Below are positions 1 through 12,400 of a DNA stretch of 64,000 nt, piece by piece. The position numbers and the translations under genes are program-made. The DNA is from Aplectana chamaeleonis. Lineage: Eukaryota; Nematoda; Chromadorea; Rhabditida; Cosmocercidae. The stretch's first letter is position 1. Each line of letters starts with the position of its first letter. The notes beneath the pieces were generated by a model. That model ran no database searches, was not told the origin of the DNA, and was given only the letters and a program-made list of their open reading frames with translations. Where the stretch lies: contig JAPDOI010001860.1 of the NCBI GenBank assembly GCA_029168955.1, positions 62,001 through 126,000 on the forward strand, read 5' to 3'.

Positions 1-270
1 AACAGAGGCATCCTAAAAGCGCCGGAGCAGGGGAACGGAACGCGGCAGCAGGGGCACCTTAAAAATGCCGGAGCAGGGGCATCGAACGCAGCTGCAGGGG
101 CACGTTTAAAGTGCCGGAGCAGGGGCGCCGAGGGCGGCAGCAGATGCATTTTAAAAGAGCTGGTGCTGGGGCACCGAACGCGGCAGCAGGGGCACCTTAA
201 AAGTGCCGGAGCAGGGGCACAGAACGCGGCTGCAGGGGCACCTACGGCAGCAGCAGGGGGAACGACTCCG
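1..270. repeat. 46-bp GC-rich minisatellite
   Basis: About five to six diverged copies of a 46-bp unit containing GCCGGAGCAGGGGCAC and GCGGCAGCAGGGGCAC. It lies upstream of the first visible exon, so probably in an intron. The rest of 271-385 has no recognisable feature other than the acceptor at 385. Confidence 0.85.
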
Positions 271-385
271 CCCTTTTTAGCTGTCGAAGCCGACGTCCTC
301 GACCGCTCCGACGGCTGTCGAACGGGGTTCCGATCCCCAGTTTGCCTGAGTATTTGATATGTGGAGTAGTAATGTGTCAATTCAG

Positions 386-482
386 GTATCGGCGAGAAGA
401 ATGCGGAAAACGTTTTCGTGAGGCTTACTGCTTTGGGAGACACGATTGCTGCCACCCTTGCAATTGGAAGGGTTTACGTCTG
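386..482 (+). CDS. WDR75: WDR75 exon 1 of the visible part
   Basis: Acceptor AATTCAG ends at 385 and donor GTAAGTAC starts at 483. The exon reads through ENVFVRL to AIGRVYVW, a WD-repeat end, and finishes in phase 2 (TG of a Trp codon completed by the next exon). The donor lies inside the target duplication of the hAT-like insertion that follows. Confidence 0.8.
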
Positions 483-3400
483 GTAAGTACCAGGGCTGTG
501 CGTTATGACGTTAATGCGGTTTTTTTTTTGAAAATTAGCGATTAACGCTCAACGAAAAAGTTCTAAAATCACGTTAATTTGGGTTCGTTAATTGCGGTGG
601 AATTACGGCACTGATTGATCTGCTCCAATGTCAGATTTAAAAACTGGGGCCATGCACGTCGAAACATTCTTGCTTGTTGTGAAATATATTGCAGACCTCA
701 ATGTTTTCCATTCCATTGTTTATCTATTTCAGTTAAATCTTCTCAATATTGAAGAATTCCATTTCGTGCTCTTCTTCTTCTTCTTGTCAGCCATGAACAG
801 AGCAGCGCATCAGAGGCGTAGAAAGCTTGGTGCTCTAAAAAGGAAATGTGAGGTCTAATCTACCATTTTGCGGTCGAATAAGGCACCGCTTTTATGGAGG
901 ATCGCCTACTCGTTGGCAAGAGCGTACGCGGAATCAGAAGTCGTCTACAACTGCGTTCATCCTTTCGAAGTCAAAGGTCCTCAACTATACCTCCCAGAAT
1001 TCACTTTTCACGAGTCCTGGAGCCAATTTTTTCGGTTGCGGGTCAGCATAAACCGGCGCTGCTGATCCGTTGTCTACTCATCCGTGCCGGAATTGAAGCA
1101 AACCCTGGACCCCCTCGTCGGATTCGATGGCCCTGCACCCAGTGTGGTACCTCAGCCGCTGCAGGGAGCGTCCAATGTATCAAGTGCAGGAAATGGACTC
1201 ATGTGAGGAAATGTTCCGGTCTCAAGTCCTTCAAGGATGCGGACGGCTCATACGTGTGCCCGAACTGCGTAGCCGTGCCGGCATCTCAACCTCAACGTTC
1301 AAGTCCCGTTTCTCTGAAGATAATCCAATGGAATATCAATGGTTTTCGCAACAAATCAGCTTAACTAGAAGCTCTCGCATACCGTATAGGAGCTGAAATT
1401 GTGGGACTTCAAGAGACTAAACTGGACCCAAATCACGGATCACCGGTTGTTCGAGGTTACACCTGCCTGAGAAACGACAGGACGAGCTCTGGAGGAGGTG
1501 TGGCTTTTCTGGTTAGAAACGACTTACAGTGCAGTGTGATCACTCCAACAACTAGCGATGGTGCCACGGAATGCATCTCCATAGCTGTGGAAACGAATGC
1601 TGGATCTGTTCACATTCACAACCTCTACTCTCCGCCAAGATCCTCATGCCCACCCTCATACGAGCTGTCTATCGCCCAATTCCCGACATGCGGGAAATCC
1701 ACAATCGTCATGGGAGATGTCAACGCGCACAGTCCTCTTTGGTCTGAGGATGAAGAGGACCAACGTGGACAGGACCTCGAAGAGGAGATAGCGCAATCCA
1801 ATTTCTTGATTCTCAATGATGACCCTCACCCTACTAGGAAGCCGATATATGGAAGACCCTCATCACCACACCTCTCGCTGTGCTTACAGGACTCAACATC
1901 GTCAGCAGTTTGGGACACCGTGAACACAGGGGCGAGTGACCACCTCCCGATCCTGATGGAGTTCAAAAGCGAGACCCTCCTATCTTCCTCACCGAGAACC
2001 ACGTTCGTTAACTTCAAAAAGGCGAACTGGTTGAAGTTTTCGTTTGTGCTGGAACAGCAATCTGCTGGTTTTGACTTCCGGGCCAACCCACTGAGATGGA
2101 TCGATTCCTGACATCAGCCGTAAGGACAGCAACGTCACAATCTATCCCTAAGAGTAGGCCTAAGGCTTTCATGCCGGGACTGTCGGATAACGCTAAGGAC
2201 CTTATAAGGGAAAGAGACTCGATTCGTAAAACGGACCCCACCAATACCAGGATCCCTGAGCTGAACAGAGAAATCGCAGATGAAGTGAGGATGGACCGAC
2301 AACAGACTTGGAGACAGGGTACGGCACGAGGTGTGGACAAGGCCAATTTTACTCAGACCCCACTTCCAGAAGCAACATTTTGGCGATTTGCTCAGACTCC
2401 CTCCCCCAGAAGCGTTATTTGGTCAAGTTTTAGCCGATTTTCTCGGACTCTCCCCAGGAGCGCTATTTGGTCTGTTTTTTGTTGCAAAAATCGAAGATGA
2501 TGAACAATCCATTTTAAAAGATGCAAATTTTAAGAAGTTGAATCTTTAAAAAAACATCCAGATCGGTCCAGCTGATCTCCCGGCGGAGCTCAGCCCCCAC
2601 CCCTTTCATCCCTACAGTTCAGCCCCCCTCTGTGGATATCCACACCCCGCGCCGTACCCTGCTTGGAGAGCGTTCGTGGAAGGCCTAGATCATCGTACAA
2701 ACTCCAAGCTATGGACAACCATGAAAGCTTTGGAAGGCCGTTCAGTGAACCCAATCCCATCCAAATTCTGCATAAGGGCAAACCGTTGAACAACAAGAAT
2801 GTGGCCAACCTTCTATGCAAACAGTTTAGTTCGCCATGCCCTCATCAAAGCCTGAAATCGTCACGAAGGACCTTTCGATGGATCGAAAGCTTTTCGAGAG
2901 AAGACGTTCCACTCATTACGACCGCCCTCATTGACGCCGCCTTGAAGAAGTGCAAGCCGTCTAGAGCGTTCGATACAAGTGGTGTGGCCCCCGTCATGCT
3001 CAAACATTCAGGACCAATTTTTCGTGAATGTCTTAGAGCCTTTTTCAACAGAATCCTGTCAACTGGACTGATCCCGGCATCGTGGAAGGAGGCAAGAATC
3101 TTCCCACTCATGAAGCCCGGAAAACCTGCTGAGGATATGAACAGCTACAGGCCTATTTCGATCATCTCATCTATGGCCCGCACTTTTGAAAGAACCATTC
3201 TTCCTACACTGGAGACGCACCTGCAAATCCCTGGATGGCAGAATGGTTTTCGGAAAGGTTTCTCTACCACCTCAGCGTTGGTCGAACTCACCGGATTCAT
3301 TACAGATGGGTTAAACGAGAAGAGACCGCCTAGCCGCTCAATTATGGTCGCACTCGACTTGAAGAAAGCCTATGACACTGTCGTTATCTCCATGCTTTGT

Positions 3401-6400
3401 CAAAAGCTTGCGGAGTCGTCTCTGCCGAGAGGTTTAGCCCGCTGGATCTCTAGCTACTTGAAGGGCAGAACAATACGGACAGAGTTTAGAGGCCAGATGT
3501 CCAACCTAAGATTGGTGCACTCCGGGGTACTGCAAGGTGCGGTTCTCTCTCCGCTCCTGTTTTCTTTCTACATCGCAGAACTCTCGGCGCTACCACCAGA
3601 AACACGCCTAGTCGCATATGCGGATGACCTGACACTGGTGACATCATATCCAGATGTGGAAACCTGTGAAAAACGCCTGAAAGACTATCTTCCGATGCTA
3701 ACAAAGGCCCTGGAAGATCTACATCTTCAACTGTCGCTCCAGAAGACCACAGTCTCTCTTCTTACAACACATTCTACTCAGGCGAGATACGTGCCGAAAG
3801 TGTTCATAAATGGGACGCAAATCACGCACGAAAGAAATCCGACGATTTTCGGCTATCGTTTCGATACTATGATGACGGAACGACTACATGCGGAAGCTGT
3901 TCGTAAGAAGACGGCTGAAAGAGCGAACCTCCTGAAAGCGTTGGCATTAAGGAACTGGGTACAAAGCAAAGAGCTGCTCACATTGACAAACCGTGCCATC
4001 GGACAATCCGTGATGTCATACGCTGCTCCAGCCTGGAGCCCGCTCATTGCATCGTCTCACTGGGACCGGTTACAAGCGTGTCAAAATGCAGCCTTGAGGA
4101 CCGCGACGGGAAGCCTGGCGATGGCGAGAACCGCCCTCCTGAGTAACGAGACGGGAATCATGCCAGTTCAAGCTCATAATGAGATGCTGACTCTTCAATA
4201 TCGTACGGTTTCGACAATCGACCCAGAACACCCATCGCACGACATGATGAAGAAGCCGGAACCGCGTAGACAGATCAGGAAGCATGTCAGAACTGTCAAG
4301 CCGATGTCGGTAAGACCTGGAACTGCAGAGATCATTTGGAAAGAAGTTCACAAGGAGTTTGTAAAAGAGTTCTTGGGTACTATGAACTCTCCCCTGCTAA
4401 GTGGACCGCCGCCGAAGATTGCGAAGGAGGAGGAGACTTTGCCAAGATCAAATCGGGCAGCGCTATCCCAGCTCCGGAGTGGTTTCTACTCGAAGTCGCA
4501 ATGGTATCTGCATAATATAGGAGCAGCCGATAACCCACTTTGCCCTGACTGCGAGCTCGAGGAACACACAGTACCTCACATGTTCTCATGCTCTGGAAAG
4601 CCAACGCACCTTACAGTCGAAGATCTCCGGCTCAAACCAGTGGAAGTCGTCAATTTCCTGTCACTTTGATAATTCATTGACTGTCACTTTGTTGATCATA
4701 TAAGTATGAAAAAATACAAAAATAAATGAATAAAAAAAAAGAAAAAAAAAGAGGGTTGAAGAACGCCCCATCCCGGGATCCTCCAAAGAAGAGGATCCCA
4801 ATCTGATTTGATTATGTCGTCTACGTGCCGGAAGTTGGATCCAGGATCAGTGTATATGGTGGAAGATGGGCAACAACAACAACAACAACAACAGTAAGGC
4901 ACCAAACGAGGGTTGGAAACGGGGATTGAATACCGGGTTCCAAATCTGGTGGACCGCACTGCAAACTAAGCCGAGAATGGGAATACAATCTGCGGCAAGT
5001 GTACACATCTACAAAACCAATCCGAAGTGCCGCGAATGCCGTAGAATATAGAGCTTTTGAGCAAGGTTTCAAGGATATCATTCTACTTACGTGGGCTCTA
5101 GTACATCCCTAATGACCTGTTGATTTCGATTATCACCAGCAGCGGAGCGGTGGGCCTCTGTGAAATATAACCAGTGTTAAGGAGGTTTCGACGAAAAAAG
5201 CCACCGCTCCGCGCTGTGATAAACGAAAACATGAGTTCACTTGGAATGAAACAGAGTCTATGTCAGCCAGTGTAGCACACCACTCGCCAACACGTTCCAT
5301 ACACCCCTTCTGGAGTCCTATCCACTTTCCACGGCATCCTGTTTACAATTTTCCGGGTTGCAGTGCATCCTCCACATGCGCTTATCACTCTTTACGCGGC
5401 GCACTCTGCACATGAAACGCTACTCAATTTCTACCAAGCGTCGCACGCTCTACATAGAGCGCTACTGCCTTTCTTCGACGCCGCGCACTCCCTCATAAAG
5501 CGCTAACGGGTGATGGCCATCGTGTATCAACACCCCTGAGGAGGCGGGAGAAACGGGGGAGGAGCGAGGTCTCTGATTGGACGCAACAGCCGGGGGCCGG
5601 GTCTAGCCCGTGTTGCGTCCAATCAGGAACTTCGCTCCTCCCCCGTTTCTGCCGCCTCCTCAGGAGTGTTGATACACGATGGCCACCACCCAGCGCTAAC
5701 CATTGTTCACGACGTCCTGGGGTGCGTTCCAAGAACATTGCCACGGCAAAACGCGTCCATGAAAACGTAGTCACGGTCACTTTGGAGCAATTTTCAGTTA
5801 TATTTCGCATCCACGGAAAGCAAATTTGTCCATGAGAAGGCTGTTTTTCTTCCCACGGCGTCGTGGAAAGGTTCTTGGGACGCAACCCTGCTGAAGTCAT
5901 CTGAGTGCCCACCTACCTTCCACGACGTCTTCATCTGAAGCCCTACCTACATTCCATGACATCATCTGAAGGCCTACTCCTTTTCCACGAAGTCCTGGCC
6001 ACGTCATCTAAAGCCCCAACCACTTTCCACGACGTCCTGCTGACGCCATTTGAAGGTCAATTTTATTTTTCCTGTGACCTCTGATGATTTATCGATTTTC
6101 GCTGTGGTCAGGTAATGTTTCAAAATTTGTTAACGAAATCCAAAATTAACGTGTTAACGCACTAACGGGTTAACGCGTTTTTTTCGAAATTTAGCGATCA
6201 ACGCTTAACGAAAAAACAAATTTTCATTAACGCACACCCCTGGTAAGTACCTCGTCAAGCTTTTCCAGACGCAGTTCACTGCCCGGCCAAGGCGCCTCGT
6301 GAAGCATCTGAGCATTGTACCTAAACGTCTGAATGTACCTCACCTAAGTAAAGCCGAATCTGGTTTCTCAATATGGATGATTTGTGGAAACACTTTCTGA

Positions 6401-9400
6401 CTCTTCCATGAGTTTGTGATAATCAGCCGTAGACGGTGGTTCATTTTTGAATACTCACCCAAGAGTATTCCCAATCTATTATGTTCACTTGCTCCTTATA
6501 CTCATGCTTACTTGCCCACTATATTCAACAGACTCATTTCGGTTGCGTTATGTTAGCTAATTGTCACCTTTCTAGGTCACATGTTTCTCAGAAAGGAGTC
6601 AATGATTCGTCCTACATGGTCCACTGGCACAAAGTGAGTAGCTTTATCCTTAAAGACAGTGTCCGCGATAAAAAAACTGTCTCCCAGTTTTTATCTGAAA
6701 TTGAAAGTTTCGCAGGCTTTTGTTAGTACAATGTCAAAAAAGGGCTGCAAAGGCCCAAACTGGCCCCACACGGCCCAAATATTCAAATGGAGGCCATCCC
6801 CTCCCACTCAACTGCCCACGATTAAGGTGAACAGCGGAAAAATCGGCTCCAAAGAACAAATGATGGTCAAAAGATCATAATCTATCCCACATTCTCCTCT
6901 TTTTAGCATTTTGTTCGACATTGTCGTTGCAGTGGGCCTCGGACCCTTTGATTTCCGGTGAAGGCTCGGCGGCTCTTTTTTTATCGTGGCCACAGCCTTT
7001 GAGTGCTCCCATTCTCGGTAACGACGAAACAGTTCGGAAGTCATGCAATCTTTAAATTGTATTGTTAGGTAGCTCCCTGCCTTGCGTTGACTCAGTTCGG
7101 CGGTTTACTGTCAGCTGGAGCAGAGGCGGTGCTCTGTAAATTCACTTTAAGTGGAGTGGGTCGACCAACTATGCTTCCCCGCCTTGCTGCCGCTGTTCGA
7201 GATCTAGTGATTTCAGCAGACTCGAGTCATATTGCCGTAGTGTCAGGTACTCTCCCACCAATTTCAATCATTTTGTATTTCTTGTAATATCTAAGTCTAA
7301 AGTGCATTCCAGAAGATAATTCAGTTCATATTGTGTTGGCTTCAAGTATGACTATTCTTTCATCTCTGCAAACTGTAGTTACGTGTGAGCGTTCTCTGAA
7401 CACAATTTTCGTCAAGTAAGATAATATGTTTCCGTACCCTCTATAAAACGTCGTAATTCACATCATTCGAGGCGCGAGCGGCGCGCGTTACGCCTGGGCC
7501 TCCCTCCGGCTCCCGTTCTCTCACTGTCTCTAACCTCCGCTTCGCACCAGCACGCGTAGGAATCATGTAAATTTCGCCGTTTTATAGCCTTTATATTCAT
7601 TCTATGCAGAAAAAAAGATTAGAAACACTTTCAAACTTTTAGTGATCTTGCCTCTCCTGGAACGCTAGTTATGAATGGCAAGCCTGGATCACTGCAGTGG
7701 ATAGATTGTTCAAAATCGATCACTCTTCGCCAGGTTCGTTCATCCTCCAGATTGAAGAAATATCGGGCGGCAAAGTCCGTCAAGGCAAACTGAACGCGTT
7801 TTGGAAGCCGACTGTACTCCTGTATGGCCCGGGTCATACTGCCGTCTCGGCGATGTGTGATAAGGAGCAGTATCGATCATTCGCGGCGATACTGCGCTTC
7901 TGAGGGAGTCGATTGTTCTGACGAGCAAAACAGCATCTCGTTGAGTGAAATGGGATGACGTAAACATTCGAGATCAGTTGAAATCTACGTTTTCACCCAC
8001 ATCTCGGAAATTTTAAGCAAATATGTAAGATCGGCATGGATCCTGAAGAGACTTTGTGTTCTTCATTGCAGGTTGGCGCAAACTCGGTGCGCCTATGTCA
8101 TAGCATGTGGCACCGAGTTTGCGCCAACCTTCAATAGTGAACGCGAAGTCTCTTCAGGATCCATGCCGACGTTATATCGCCGCGATGACATCGGCGCCGC
8201 TCTCCATTGGGCAACGTTGCGATAAAATCGCGGCGATATTCATATTTGCTGAAAATTTCGGCATGTGGTTAAAAATAGATGTGTCAATCATTCTCGTATA
8301 TTGCCGAGATGCCGTACTTTCGTGCCGTGGCCGTGGGGAGGAAGCAGCACCAACTCCGTGCAAACCGACATCAACCCTTCCACGAAGAGGGTTTTTGGCA
8401 CGGGAAAGTTGCTGGTTGGCCCCAGCTCTCCTGAAGATTCTACTGCTAAGGGCTGGCGTCGAAAGGAATCCAGTACCCGCTATGACAATTTTCTCTTCGT
8501 GGCTGCAAAGAAGAAGAAGATTCTCGAATGAATATCTCATCCCTTCTAACTCTACGAGTTGCCTCTATGCTTATAAAAACAATCGATTCCCTCCAAAGCG
8601 CAATATCGCCGCGATTGATCGATACCGCTTTCTTCACGCATCGCCCCGACGGAAGTATGATCCCGGCCTATGCCAAGTATTTTTCAACTTCTGCCTTACT
8701 AGTCTATGGATGTTGCTGATTCACAAAAATGGCTCTAGTTATTTTCTATCTCGTCCAGTTTTCATACACACACTTTTCCTGAGAATCGGATTGATCGTTC
8801 GATGAGTTTCACCAATCATAAGGCTATTATAATACATCCCTCTCAGGATTATGCTGCATGAAGCTCCGTTTTGACTGCGGCTGGTCGCTGCGGCCATGCG
8901 GGAGACAACTGAGGCCGGATTCATCATTGAAAAATGGGTTGGCGCAAACTCTGGGTTTGGCAGACCTGGGTTGGAAAAATGGGTTTGGGTTGGATAACCC
9001 ACCACCTTTGATTCATCAGCGCAAATCTTGGGTTGGTTCCCCTAACCCATTTTCTGTCGGCACGAGAGGCGTCTGCGAATACACTACGTATTTTCGCGAC
9101 GCCTATCTCCGATTTTCCGTCCAATCAATACTCAATTATTTTTATTGCCAACACCTTGTATCGCACTTTTCGCTATTATCGCGCAGCTAGTGTTGAATGC
9201 TCATTCTAGAAGTCACTGTTTTTGCAACTGGCTCCAAATTTTCTTGTGGTTTCAATTTTCGTGTTCTTCTGCTGATTTATGTGTTTTGAAAATCGTCAGA
9301 CCCCCAAAAAGTTAATCGGACAACGATACTTATTTAATCATTAAACGATACTTTCTTGTGCTGTCTGAAGCCAGTTGTAGCCCATATTTTGAAAGACTTC

Positions 9401-12400
9401 TGTTCAAATATGTTCTGTTGTTCTAAATTCAGGCTGCATATCCAAAATATTGCGTTGTGTAGCATTTTTTGCGTTTCAGCAATAACCCCTGTAATACTCC
9501 AAAAATGATTTTCTAAAGGGGGCATAAATAAATTTATCATTATTAAGCATTGCATAGATTATTCTGAAGTGTTTTTCCTTTTCGATCGAAGTAACAGGGA
9601 ATCATGGAGTATGCTATGGGTGAATTAGTGCCCTTTTTCGATTCTGGAAAGTACTGGCGTGTTCAAGTAGGTGCATCGTACATAGTAAAGCAAGACGCTA
9701 TACTTACACACCTGTTATAACACTGCAGTGGTTATATGTATATCTGACGAGTAAAATAGAACAGAATCAATTTTGCGAAACAGAACGGTTCAGACTGGGG
9801 AAAATCGTTCACTTGATGCAGTTTGTATAACATTCATATTCTGACAAACATTCCTTTCACATCGATCGGATCCGGTCTCCCACAGCTCCCTAAGGCCGTA
9901 TCTCCTTCTTTTCGTCTTTCTGGGAGAAAATAAACTTACGTGGACAGAAGAACAAGAAAATAGATCTCATGGAAAGAGGAGAGAACGATAGAACTTGAAA
10001 GAAAATTAAAACTAGGGATGAGAAATGAACACTATCTAAATCAGGGTGGCACAGAAGAACGACATAGATGCTGGTGTTCAGAAAATTTGGGAAATGAAAG
10101 AAGAGGAAAAATGAGAGATGATGACGGAAATATTAGAGGAAGTGATGGACTCAACATTGTGGAAGTCTAGAGATTCATTCTGCAGCTAGCGGTTGAGTCA
10201 AATATTTTGAAGTTGTCCGTTAAACACGAAAAGATGTAGAGAACAGATGTTGACGATCTCTCCAATCGCGTATATAGGTAGTAAACGCATTCATTATAAG
10301 TGATTTTTACAAATCACACCACATTATTTCTGAGAATGGCGCTGGAGCGCGTTATCTGCCTGCCCATTTTGGGTTGGGTTGAGCGAACCCTCGCTCCCGC
10401 CTCAGGTTGCGCGAACCCAAACCCAAACCCATTTCTTGATGGGTTATCAAATTGATGAATCCCAGAAAAATGGGTTACGCTCGCGCTGAACAACCCAAAT
10501 CGGCAAACCCAGGGTGTGCGCAATGATGAATCCGGCCTCTGCTCCTTTTTAATCGCGCTTGGTTAAAGAGCGCTTCGATTGTGATCGCTTCGTGGCAGAG
10601 GTCCGTCATCGTTGGCCAGGTCCCATGTTTTACTGCTTCATTGCTCGAGGAGCGACTGCCAGCAAATGGCACGTTTATTTGTGTAAAGGTTGATTCATTC
10701 ACTCTACGAGATTTTCTATTGGGTTCCACCGATTGATTGACTTGCTGCGATTATCCGAGGGGCTATGCCCTACATTGCGTATCATAAAGATAGGACGCCC
10801 CCTGGATTTTTCGGTCTCGTGTTTCTTGAGAAGATAGAACTTTTCCGTAAATACTGCAGTGATCAGGATGTAAAATAAGCCCCGTGTACCTCTTTTGGGT
10901 TAGATCGAATATTTGTGCACTTTTCTAGAATAAATTTATGTTTTAAATCGCGTATCAAAAGGATAGGGCACCCCTGGGTTAAATCAGATTTTTCAATCGA
11001 TAAAATTGTGTGATCACAAATCTAATGGCCGATAGGCTTTCCTCGCACCTTTACTGCAACAAATTCTCGATTTCGTATACATTCGATCAAGCTGATCAGC
11101 CTTTGCAAGTCGATCTTGATCCATCTCTCGGTTATGGTCGGTTGGAGCGCAGATATTACGGCGTTTTTATGGCTGCAAAGAGATAAAAACAAAATGTCTG
11201 ACTGTTAAAGTTATGGTCACATTTGGTTTTGCCGTGATCCTAGAAGCAGTTTTAGACAAAAAATAATTTCTTGAAAACTTTTTCTGTGAAACGCTCAGGG
11301 GAAAAAATCAGCAGAATTTTTCTGGAGACCCTTGTTGTCCTTCTTTGCAGCCACGAAGAGGTCTTCACCATAGGAAAGAGAAGGAAGATAGATGCATGCA
11401 GAGGAATTAGAATTGATAAAATTCGTTTCGCCTCTACCCGCAGACGAGCATCACCAAACAATTCTGCCGAGGCTTCTCAGTGAGGAACAGAATTGTCGAT
11501 GAGAAAGAGCAATTAGAGGAGAAAATTGAGCGAGAACTGTTGGTAAAGAGCTGCATGGGATATTACGTGAAATTAGAGACATGAAACTGGTGAAAAAAAA
11601 GCAAAAAGAGTTCAAGATTGGGGGGGGGGGGAAGAGCCAATGAGTCCAAATCAAAATGGGATCGATAAAGTCAAACCATGTCGGTAGTCAAACAAATGGT
11701 GGTATGGGGGAGGAATCGGAATCAAGATTAGAGTGTAGCTTGTAACGCTCATAAAATAGCATTAAGAACTTTCTTAATGTTATTGTGATCATCTGGCAGA
11801 AGAAATTTATATGAAACGTTTTTGTTGCGATAGATACATTTGACTATGTTTACAGTAATGAATTCAGAAGAGTATCCATTATGCAAAAGTGAGTTTTTCA
11901 ACCCTTTTAATATATCAATGAAAAATCCCACCGCAGAACAGACATTGGCTATCCTCACGGTCAACGTGCTCAGAAGGTTGGAGCTCGCCACCCGCGAAGC
12001 GAAAGTCCGGTGGCGAGCAACCCTTTTCGCGGGCAGCGAGCGAAATTATAGCGGGTGGCGAGCACTCGACGGCGGGGGCTCGCCGCCCGCCACCACTGAT
12101 TCGGCGGCGCGCTCGCCACATCACACTCACCCGGCTGCCGAGATGTCGTACGTTCGTGCCGTGGCAGTGTGGAGGAAAGAAGACCACCTTCGTGCAAACC
12201 GACGTCAACCCCTCCGCGTGGAGGGTTTTTGTCATGGGAGAGATGCTGGCTGGCTGCAGCTCTCCTAAGGATTCTACTACAAATGGCCGGCGTCGAGAGG
12301 AATCCAGGACCCGCTCAGAAGTACCCATGCGCCACGTGCGGCAAGGATGTCACATGGAGCAAAACAAGCGTCCAGTGCTTCGGATGCCAAAGGTGGGTGC

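Larger units (their letters stand above)
800..4893 (+). mobile_element. LINE copy 1, jockey/CR1-like non-LTR retrotransposon (degenerate)
   Basis: Coding traces run from about 894 to 4669. Order: short N-terminal segment, 2A-like AGIEANPGP, PHD-like zinc finger (CTQC to CPNC), APE endonuclease, reverse transcriptase, C-terminal CPDC..H..C knuckle, no RNase H. The 5' end is not defined; about 800 is a guess. The 3' end is either the A-rich stretch near 4752 or the (CAA)n tract at 4871-4893. A perfect hairpin (9-bp stem, 7-nt loop) lies at 4775-4799. Confidence 0.75.
491..6242. mobile_element. 5.75-kb hAT-like element, non-autonomous, carrying nested insertions
   Basis: Ends are CAGGGCTGTGCGTTA on the left and, inverted, CAGGGGTGTGCGTTAA on the right. 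Perfect 8-bp duplications GTAAGTAC flank it at 483-490 and 6243-6250. Subterminal runs of GTTAACG-type repeats and an internal block (ATTTATCGATTTTCG) match the 458-bp relative at 44174-44631, which supports one family. No transposase reading frame is seen. It contains a LINE, a small hAT-like MITE inside that LINE, a Mutator-like foldback and a degenerate minisatellite at about 5290-6060. The hAT assignment rests on TSD length and the CAGGG termini. Confidence 0.85.
7826..8668. mobile_element. PIF/Harbinger-like non-autonomous element with long TIRs
   Basis: About 140-bp inverted arms (7826-7965 and 8528-8668) start with GGCCCGGGTCATACT and GGCCGGGATCATACTT, flanked by TAT at 7823-7825 and 8669-8671. 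Inside are the palindromic MITE 8026-8174 and a short LINE derivative. The 3-bp TSD suggests, but does not prove, the PIF/Harbinger group. Confidence 0.7.

Noticed and set aside
318..342. tRNA T-arm-like GGGGTTCCGATCCCC
   Set aside because: The loop does not fit TTCRANY and no other tRNA arms are present.
4696..4959. Minus-strand frame with poly-Cys and poly-Phe
   Set aside because: It is the translation of (CAA)n and A-rich tails.
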